From contig PWUB01000014.1 in the NCBI GenBank assembly GCA_003563755.1, positions 1 through 13,660 of the forward strand: 13,660 bases of DNA, given 5' to 3'. Position numbers and translations under genes: made by a program. Below are positions 1 through 5,698 of the stretch, piece after piece. Below the pieces are notes generated by a model. That model was not told the origin of the DNA. It was given only the letters and a program-made list of their open reading frames with translations, and made no database searches. The first letter of the stretch is position 1. Each line of letters starts with the position of its first letter. Source of the DNA: Clostridia bacterium (GTDB lineage: Bacteria > Bacillota_E > SLMV01 > PUMD01).

Positions 1-164
1 CCGACACCGGATCGCCCAGTCCGGAGGTGTCCAGCAGGGACTGCAAATCTCCACGCCGGTATATCGTGATTGAGTTTACCCATCGGGTAGACACAATGGA
101 AGGGCCGGCCCCTCTGGGGTGTGCTGGATTAGCCAGTATAGAATCCGCGAGAGGAGCCGGCACT
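1..164 (+). other. Hairpin-rich leader before the IS110-like remnant
   Basis: I see no convincing coding sequence here. Four short perfect stems lie in order: CAGTCC 17-22 with GGACTG 38-43; TACCC 77-81 with GGGTA 85-89; CCCC 109-112 with GGGG 116-119; CTGG 124-127 with CCAG 133-136. A 10-bp palindrome GGGCCGGCCC lies at 102-111. The segment ends at a Shine-Dalgarno-like GAGGAG (151-156) just before the ATG at 165 of an IS110-like reading frame. In IS110-group elements the left end upstream of the transposase encodes a structured bridge RNA, so this could be a decayed left end. That role is inferred from position only. Confidence 0.3.
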
Positions 165-235
165 ATGAAATACCCTATTTGCTGGTCTGGATGCGAACAA
201 GGAGACGATTGATATTGCCACTGCACGAGGACGCT
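165..235 (+). pseudogene. Remnant of the N-terminus of an IS110-family transposase (frameshifted, truncated)
   Basis: ATG at 165 follows GAGGAG (151-156) with 8 nt spacing and opens the peptide MKYPI. Shifting one base at about position 180 continues it as AGLDANKETIDIATARGRWG. This matches the start of IS110-family (DEDD, RuvC-like) transposases, which typically read MKY-x-GLDxxKxTIxxA; the Asp of GLD is the first catalytic acid. Without the shift the frame closes at 212. Beyond about 235 no frame continues the family, so only some 25 of about 300-400 residues remain. The peptide is short, so a chance match is possible, but the motif, start codon and RBS agree. Confidence 0.5.
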
Positions 236-301
236 GGGGGAGCATAGAGGATCGTCATAGGTGCAGGTACCCTGGGTGTCTGGAGGACCTTCCTCACAGG
301 C

Positions 302-622
302 GTGCAGTCCGCGGACTACTCCCAGTGGACGATCGCAAATTTCGCGGGACTGTTCATGCTCCTCGGGGCGGTCCTCGTGGGTGGAGTCACGGGGGCCCTT
401 TGCAGGCTGAGAAGAGACCTTGACTTCGTGGAGGCATGGCTGGCCGCAATCGGGCTCATGATTGTTGCTGCAATCGTGACTGCGGCAGTGATGGGCCTGT
501 TACTTGCGTACTCCCTTTCCTTCCTGCTCTCGTATGTCTTACTGATCCTCCTGCTTTCCGTCGGCAGTTCCTTTCTCGCTGTTTCGATTGCCACCGCGAT
601 TGCCGCCCGGCAGCACGAATAA
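302..622 (+). CDS. Small integral membrane protein of unknown function
   Basis: The 106-residue product is mostly hydrophobic, with three likely membrane spans at about residues 14-34, 44-70 and 72-101. They are separated by a short basic/acidic loop (CRLRRDLDF, about 34-42). I do not recognise the family and see no catalytic motif. The GTG at 302 is the first conventional start in the frame, but the only nearby Shine-Dalgarno-like GGAGG (282-286) is 15 nt away, which is too far. The frame is open upstream to 248, so the true 5' end may be non-canonical or may have been lost at the junction with the IS110-like remnant. The long hydrophobic pattern makes a real gene, or a recent remnant, likely. 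Confidence 0.55.
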   Translation: MQSADYSQWTIANFAGLFMLLGAVLVGGVTGALCRLRRDLDFVEAWLAAIGLMIVAAIVTAAVMGLLLAYSLSFLLSYVLLILLLSVGSSFLAVSIATAIAARQHE

Positions 623-740
623 CCACGTCCATGGGCCGCTGGACGGCATCTCCATCGTCATGCCTCAGCCGCCGGGGAAACTCGCGGCCGTCCGGATCGT
701 TCCACCGGACCGATGGGTCGCGCAACCGGGTTCCGGAAGT

Positions 741-776
741 CCCCGGTTCCAGTCGCGGCCCAGTGAATCGCCGGGG
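741..776. terminator. Possible weak hairpin between convergent genes
   Basis: CCCCGG (741-746) and CCGGGG (771-776) form a perfect 6-bp stem around a 24-nt loop in the 205-bp gap between the small membrane protein (plus) and the hydrolase (minus). There is no T-tract on either side and the loop is long, so it is at best a weak candidate. I see nothing else in this gap. Confidence 0.15.
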
Positions 777-827
777 AGTACGCCTACGGCAATGGGAACG
801 AGTGAGTACACAGCCATGAGCACGGCA

Positions 828-1628
828 TCATTCACCCAGTCTCTGCAGGAACGAGCGAAGCGCCTCCTCATACACTCCCGGATTGGCAAAGAGACCATCG
901 TGTCCTCCACCCGGGATCACGACGTATTCACTATCCGGGCTGCTCTCATGCCACTGTGCGCACATCTTCCGCATCACGGGCATCTCGTGTTCTCCGTGCG
1001 TTATCAGGACCGGCTGTGAAATGGGTTCGTCGATTCCCCGCAACAGCTCCTTTCTCAGGCCCCCGTATATGTGGGCAAACCGCTTCTTGTCCAATTCCGA
1101 CAGAACGCTCTCCACGTACTCGCTAGATTCATCGCTGAAACTCAGTCTCCGAAAGAAGTACCGGATGACGGGCAGCGGCATCATTTTGAATGCAAGGGAG
1201 AAGACCAGGAACCCGAGCCGGAGCGGCACCCGCATCTGCATATGCAGGGGACTGCAGCCCTCCACCGCCACCCCCCGGACGCGTTCGGGATACCGGCTGG
1301 CCGCGAACTGGCTGACGTACCCCCCCATGGACACCCCCGCCAGCACCACCTCCTGGGCATTCAGTGCGTCCAGCAGTTCAACGAGGCACTCCGCCGCAAT
1401 CGAGAACCGGAACTCCCTTTCCAGCCTCACGGATCGACCGTGTTCCGGCATGTCCCACACGATCACCCGGTACTGGTCGCTGAACTCTCGTACCTGCCTG
1501 TCAAACATGGTGTGATCAGAAAGCATTCCGTGCACAAACACCAGAGTCATGGAACTGTTTTCATCACCGTGAATCTCGTACAATATCTCCCCGTGGCTGC
1601 TCTCGAAGTACACGTGTTTCACCTCCAT
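828..1628 (-). CDS. Alpha/beta-fold hydrolase
   Basis: A 266-residue cytoplasmic serine hydrolase of the alpha/beta fold, the usual length for a single-domain member. The oxyanion HG motif is at residues 33-34 (LVFVHGMLSDH). The nucleophile elbow GVSMGG places Ser100 as the catalytic serine, and His243 in GGGHDGLFANP is the likely catalytic histidine. The acid is less standard: the usual Asp after the seventh strand (GEHD) reads GEHE here, suggesting Glu215. There is no signal peptide. The substrate cannot be told; esterase, lipase, C-C hydrolase or haloperoxidase-like roles all fit. The ATG at 1628 aligns well with family N-termini but has no clear Shine-Dalgarno. The gene is transcribed divergently from the MalT-like regulator and is a plausible target of it. 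Confidence 0.9.
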   Translation of the reverse strand: MEVKHVYFESSHGEILYEIHGDENSSMTLVFVHGMLSDHTMFDRQVREFSDQYRVIVWDMPEHGRSVRLEREFRFSIAAECLVELLDALNAQEVVLAGVSMGGYVSQFAASRYPERVRGVAVEGCSPLHMQMRVPLRLGFLVFSLAFKMMPLPVIRYFFRRLSFSDESSEYVESVLSELDKKRFAHIYGGLRKELLRGIDEPISQPVLITHGEHEMPVMRKMCAQWHESSPDSEYVVIPGGGHDGLFANPGVYEEALRSFLQRLGE

Positions 1629-1747
1629 GCTGAATGCGGCGGGTATTACCCCATTGGAAAGGGAATCGGAGTGAACGCAGAATCCCCGGGCATGGGCACC
1701 GGGAAACGTCCCTGGACTCTATCACCCGACGCACATTGCCCTTCCCT

Positions 1748-1840
1748 GGACCGAACCATCAACCTCTACCAATATGTTAGGGGAAAGACCGCGCATTGGG
1801 ACCAGTCTAAAGTATGGTCCAGGCACCGGGTCCCGGGACC
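1748..1840. promoter_or_regulatory. Cluster of GGWCC half-sites in the divergent promoter region
   Basis: Five GGACC/GGTCC pentamers lie between the divergent hydrolase and LuxR genes: 1748-1752, 1799-1803, 1816-1820, 1829-1833 and 1836-1840. The first is embedded in CCTGGACC (1745-1752) and the third in its exact complement GGTCCAGG (1816-1823). Repeated half-sites in a divergent promoter suggest co-operative binding of a regulator, perhaps the MalT-like protein itself. Binding is inferred. Confidence 0.4.
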
Positions 1841-1845
1841 ATACT
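1811..1845. promoter_or_regulatory. Perfect inverted repeat, candidate operator or leader hairpin of the LuxR gene
   Basis: AGTATGGTCC (1811-1820) is repeated in exact inverted form as GGACCATACT (1836-1845) with 15 nt between. The downstream half also forms a 12-bp palindrome GGTCCCGGGACC (1829-1840). The repeat lies 79-113 nt before the LuxR start codon at 1924. It could be a dimeric protein-binding site shared by the two divergent genes, or a hairpin in the LuxR 5' leader with two alternative pairings. No T-tract follows, so a terminator is unlikely. Confidence 0.5.
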
Positions 1846-1910
1846 CTCGCACGAACCTGCACTCGACGCCGGGAGGAACGCCGTCGGGAAGTGCCGAAGA
1901 ATGCCCACAC

Positions 1911-1916
1911 GGGAGG
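1911..1916 (+). promoter_or_regulatory. Ribosome binding site deciding the LuxR start
   Basis: GGGAGG lies 7 nt before the ATG at 1924. No comparable site precedes the in-frame ATG at 1774, and the 50 residues that start would add are low-complexity and overlap the inverted repeat. The start at 1924 is therefore preferred. Confidence 0.8.
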
Positions 1917-1923
1917 AAAAGCC

Positions 1924-4647
1924 ATGGGCAGCGACATCCTGCAGGTCAAGACGAGCATCCCCCCTCCCGGGCGGGATGTACTCATGCGACCCCGGATCCT
2001 GGAGCACCTGGAGGAGGATCTCTACACACCACAGGGCTTCACTCGCAGGCTGACCCTGGCCTGTGCGCCCGCTGGATTCGGCAAGACCACCCTGGTCAGA
2101 ACCTGGGTTGCCACCCTGAAGCACCGAACGGCCTGGTACTCGCTGGATGAGGAGGACAATGAGCGAGCGCGGTTTTGGACCTACCTGGCATCCGCGCTGC
2201 AGAAACTCAACCACAGCACGAAAACGGAGCCCCTCGAGGTCCTGCGCGCGGGCGGAGTGTTCGGCGATGTATCGGATGCCGAGTCCCTCCTGACACCTCT
2301 CCTCAATGATCTGTTCGACCTGGACGAACCCACCATCCTCGTCCTGGATGATTACCACCTGGTCAGCGATTCGCAGGTACACCGCGACATGGTCTTCTTC
2401 CTGGAGAACCTGCCGCCCAATCTCCACGTAGTGGTTACCACCCGGTCGGCCCCCCCGTGGCCCCTCTCCAGGTGGCGGGCCAGGGGAGCGATGGTCGAGG
2501 TCGGGCTGCAGGAGTTGAGGTTTTCCAGGAAGGAAACCGGCGAACTGCTCACTGGGCTGCGGGGACTGCATCTGGACGAATCCCAGCTGGACACCCTGTA
2601 TGCGAAGACCGAGGGATGGCCGACAGGACTCCACCTGGCCGGCGTCTCGCTTTCATCCTGCCGCCGTGTCGACGATTTCGTCGCGGGTTTTGCCGGCAGT
2701 CAGCGCCACGTGCTGCACTTCCTCAGCGATGAGGTGTTCGCCACCCAGCCGGGTCCGGTGCGGGACTTTCTCCTGCGGACCGCGATCCTGAACCGGTTCT
2801 GCGCACCCCTCTGCGACGCCGTCACTGGCCGGAACGACAGCTCCAGCGTTCTGGCAAACCTGGAGCGGGACAACCTGTTTCTCATCGGTCTGGATGAACA
2901 GGGGCTCTGGTATCGTTACCATTCGCTGTTCAGGGACCTATTGACGCACTACCTCGGGAGAGACCGGCCCGAAGAGGTGAAGACACTGCACGACAGGGCC
3001 CGCCGATGGTTCGTCGAAGCCGATGAACCGGGGCAGGCCGTACACCATGCCCTGCAGTGCGGGAGCCACGAGAAGGTCGGCCAGACCCTTCATGATCACT
3101 ACGACAGGCTGCTGACGGAAAACCCAGGCCTGCTGAATAGCACCATCGACGACCTGCCGGAGGCCGCATTGAGACACTATCCCCGGTTGGCAGCTCACAG
3201 CCCCATGCTCGATCTGCTCTACAGGGGAAAGGACGCGGCGAGGGCCAGCCTGGCGATGGCCAGCGAACTGACCTACGATCATGACGAGGCGCAGCGCGAA
3301 TACGCAGGCATGCTGGCTGCGGTTCAGGGCTACTACCGGTTCTACTGCCACGAGCTAACCCCGGCCCGGCAGTGCGTGGAGGAGGCCCTGGAGCTCCTGC
3401 CCCCGCACAACCGCTACTGGCGAATGGCCGCAGCCGTGTGCGCCGGAGACATCGCCATGCTCTCGGGGGATCCAGGCGGGGCTCACCCTTTCTACCTGCA
3501 GGCGCACCGGGCCAGCCAGGGGCTCGGCAATCACTTTCACCCCCTGGTGACCGGTTTCAAGGTGGCCGCGAGCCTGCTGCTGCAGGGAAGACTCCGGGAA
3601 GCTGGGGCCTTCGCCCGGGCCACGCTGCACCGAGCGGAAGACGCGGGGCTATCCCGGGTTCCACGGATCGGGCTCCTGTGGACACTGCTCGGCGAGGTGC
3701 ACCGGGAACGGGGAGACCTGCAGGAGGCGGAGCGGCTGATGGACCGGGGGATTCTCCTCAGTAAGCCGGAGCGGCTCTCCCTGGGATACAACCTGCTCTC
3801 CCAGGCCGCCCTGTTCTTTTCCCAGGGGAAGTTGGAACAGGCGCTGGACGTCCTCAGCCAGATCGAGGCACTGAACCTGGAGAGTCAACTGCCGCTGTTT
3901 GTCATCTCCGAGGCCGCCTTTCTCAGGGCCCGGGTTCTCCTCGCACAGGGAGAGGCATACCGGGCTCGGAGAGTACTGTCCCGGGCAGGCATATCGGAGG
4001 AGGTGCCGATGCAGGATGGGCAGGAGCGGGGCTACCTGGTCCTCGTCCGGGCCCTGCTGTCCGACGCCCGCTCAGGCACTCACGAGCTCCTGGGTCACAT
4101 CGCGACGCTCGTGGCGAGGAAGAGCAACCGCCGTCTCACGCTGGAGGCGATACTGACCAGGGCTCACGTGGAGGAGATGATGGGTCGGCTCGAGAATGCA
4201 GAGGACCACCTGAAGTCGGCCCTGGAGCTGGCCATGGGATCGGGACACCTCCAGGTGTTCCTCGACGAGGGCCGGGAACTGCTTCCCACCTTCTCCCGGC
4301 TCACGGAGAAGATGCGAGACCTTTCCCGGCCTGGGGACGCAGACGTGTTCACGTACGCGCGGAAGGTCCACCGGGCCCTTGCCCCGGGAGGAGATCCGAC
4401 CCGGCAGGCACAGGGGGCAACGGGCAGTGAGGCTGCTTGCGCCCGGGAGACCGCGCTCCTGAGCACCCGGCAGCTGGAGGTGTTGGTGTTGATCACCCAG
4501 GGACTGTCAAACGAGGACATCTCTGAAGAGCTGGTCATCTCGGTGGCAACCGTCAAGTGGCATGCCAGCAACATCTACAGCAAGCTTCAGGTCAGGGGCA
4601 GAACTGCAGCTGCAGCCCGGGCCCGGGAACTGGGGCTAGTTCCCTAG
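1924..4647 (+). CDS. ATP-dependent LuxR-family activator of the MalT type (STAND ATPase with C-terminal HTH)
   Basis: A 907-residue cytoplasmic regulator, the length typical of MalT and other large LuxR (LAL/STAND) proteins. An N-terminal NTPase domain carries Walker A APAGFGKTT (residues 48-56), Walker B ILVLDDYH (138-145), a TTR sensor motif (172-174) and the GWPTGLHLAG element (231-240). The middle, about 380-800, is helical and TPR-like and would be the ligand-sensing superhelix. The C-terminus (about 845-907) is a LuxR HTH opening with LSTRQLEVL and ending in RELGLVP. In this family, inducer and ATP together trigger oligomerisation and transcription activation; the inducer here is unknown. 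Neighbours do not suggest maltose metabolism. The best regulatory clue is the divergent hydrolase and the GGWCC-rich promoter region between them. Confidence 0.93.
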   Translation: MGSDILQVKTSIPPPGRDVLMRPRILEHLEEDLYTPQGFTRRLTLACAPAGFGKTTLVRTWVATLKHRTAWYSLDEEDNERARFWTYLASALQKLNHSTKTEPLEVLRAGGVFGDVSDAESLLTPLLNDLFDLDEPTILVLDDYHLVSDSQVHRDMVFFLENLPPNLHVVVTTRSAPPWPLSRWRARGAMVEVGLQELRFSRKETGELLTGLRGLHLDESQLDTLYAKTEGWPTGLHLAGVSLSSCRRVDDFVAGFAGSQRHVLHFLSDEVFATQPGPVRDFLLRTAILNRFCAPLCDAVTGRNDSSSVLANLERDNLFLIGLDEQGLWYRYHSLFRDLLTHYLGRDRPEEVKTLHDRARRWFVEADEPGQAVHHALQCGSHEKVGQTLHDHYDRLLTENPGLLNSTIDDLPEAALRHYPRLAAHSPMLDLLYRGKDAARASLAMASELTYDHDEAQREYAGMLAAVQGYYRFYCHELTPARQCVEEALELLPPHNRYWRMAAAVCAGDIAMLSGDPGGAHPFYLQAHRASQGLGNHFHPLVTGFKVAASLLLQGRLREAGAFARATLHRAEDAGLSRVPRIGLLWTLLGEVHRERGDLQEAERLMDRGILLSKPERLSLGYNLLSQAALFFSQGKLEQALDVLSQIEALNLESQLPLFVISEAAFLRARVLLAQGEAYRARRVLSRAGISEEVPMQDGQERGYLVLVRALLSDARSGTHELLGHIATLVARKSNRRLTLEAILTRAHVEEMMGRLENAEDHLKSALELAMGSGHLQVFLDEGRELLPTFSRLTEKMRDLSRPGDADVFTYARKVHRALAPGGDPTRQAQGATGSEAACARETALLSTRQLEVLVLITQGLSNEDISEELVISVATVKWHASNIYSKLQVRGRTAAAARARELGLVP

Positions 4648-4708
4648 TCGAGGCAGCAATCCCAAGGGATATCGAGACAGAGAACCCCCCGCCAACTGGG
4701 CCTGATCA

Positions 4709-4729
4709 GGGCCACGTGGTCGGTGGCTC
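4709..4729. terminator. Candidate bidirectional terminator hairpin
   Basis: GGGCCAC (4709-4715) pairs with GTGGCTC (4723-4729), seven pairs including one G-T, around a 7-nt loop. It sits between the convergent LuxR and CPBP genes. A separate 10-bp palindrome CCTGATCAGG (4701-4710) overlaps its left edge. No T-tract follows, so the assignment rests on position and stem only. Confidence 0.35.
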
Positions 4730-4767
4730 CATGAAGAATCCCGTGCCCCGGCGCGGCTACCCTACCT

Positions 4768-5490
4768 CTAGGTGATGATCGACGGAAAGAGAAGTAACCC
4801 CCCGATCACATGTCCCACGATCAGCGGGATAAGGCCGTAACGGAGGTAGCAGGCACCTAGGATCATTCCGACCACCAGTCCCGGTAAGAACACGTGACCG
4901 GCAACAGCACCAAAGGCCATGGCGGACATGATCACCGCGGCGATCGTGGAGACCCGGTGCGGGCGCCCGAAGAGAGCAGAGATGAGGATACTCAGAGCTG
5001 ATATTGCGTACAGGCGAAACCAGGTCTCCTCGAGTAGTCCCGCCTGCACCGCAGCAACATGGACGATCACACGGGAGTTCGGCAGTGCCTGGATCTGCTC
5101 GAACCATGCCGGTACATCAGCTATCTGTCCTCCGGCGTGCCAGATGTACTGCTGCACCCATCCCAGGCAAGCCGCGATGATCACGACGATTCCTACCCCC
5201 ATCAGGCGGCCGCTCACATGGGAGGAGGCCCACAATCCGGGAAGTCGTGCCTGTTGTGCCAGGTGCAGGCCTGAGACTGCCACCGCACTGGCCAGCGCGC
5301 CCATCAGAACCATTGATCCGACAGCTGGCTGGCCGGCCTGCAGGGTGCTTGTCAAGTAGCCGTTGAGCGCCCCGCCGAGGATACCCAGCACCAGGCCTGC
5401 CGGGAGGAAACGTCTCCATGCGACCTCCTCCCATCTGAGCATAAGAAACAGTACTGCTGATATCGGGACGAGCATGCTGATATCAACCAT
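4768..5490 (-). CDS. CPBP (CAAX protease / bacteriocin-processing) family intramembrane protease
   Basis: A 240-residue multi-span membrane protein with about seven hydrophobic segments. It carries the family signature EExxxR as EETWFR (Glu154, Glu155, Arg159), His199 in the second motif (AFGAVAGH) and His227 in HVIGG. These are the glutamate and histidine residues thought to form the active site of ABI/CPBP glutamic-type proteases. The Phe before His199 is six residues away rather than the usual four, so motif 2 is atypical. The ATG at 5490 has GAGGAG (5497-5502) 6 nt upstream. The frame stays open further upstream to 5865 but that part overlaps tex and has no family character. Members process prenylated or secreted peptides or confer bacteriocin self-immunity; no substrate gene is adjacent here. 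Divergent from tex. Confidence 0.85.
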   Translation of the reverse strand: MVDISMLVPISAVLFLMLRWEEVAWRRFLPAGLVLGILGGALNGYLTSTLQAGQPAVGSMVLMGALASAVAVSGLHLAQQARLPGLWASSHVSGRLMGVGIVVIIAACLGWVQQYIWHAGGQIADVPAWFEQIQALPNSRVIVHVAAVQAGLLEETWFRLYAISALSILISALFGRPHRVSTIAAVIMSAMAFGAVAGHVFLPGLVVGMILGACYLRYGLIPLIVGHVIGGLLLFPSIIT

Positions 5491-5651
5491 GAACTGCTCC
5501 TCTCTGCAGCTTGGAGTCGAGTCACAGCATCTTGTGCTACCGATTCGACAACGGATACCCATCCACCTGTGAGGGGTTTTAAGGATCAACAGCCCCGTAC
5601 GTGGCAAGGGATCAGCCCGAGAGCCCGCGAGTGGCTCAATGATGCCCACCT

Positions 5652-5691
5652 CAGCCATCGGCTGGCATTGTTGGTGGCCGGCAGTTATAAT
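5652..5691 (+). promoter_or_regulatory. Promoter of tex with consensus -10, probably giving a leaderless mRNA
   Basis: A perfect TATAAT (5686-5691) ends 7 nt before the tex ATG at 5699, so transcription would start at or within a base or two of the ATG. The -35 region is poor: the hexamer at 17-bp spacing is TGGCAT (5663-5668). A small inverted repeat, CAGCC (5652-5656) with GGCTG (5660-5664), abuts it. No Shine-Dalgarno precedes the ATG. Confidence 0.55.
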
Positions 5692-5698
5692 GCGGGGT

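Noticed and set aside
1774..1923. 50-residue N-terminal extension of the LuxR-type regulator from an upstream ATG
   Set aside because: It has no Shine-Dalgarno, is Arg/Gly-rich with no family similarity, and would run through the inverted repeat. ATG 1924 has GGGAGG at 7 nt.
4701..4710. Palindrome CCTGATCAGG as a terminator
   Set aside because: It has no loop and no T-tract, and is better explained as chance or part of the neighbouring stem-loop.
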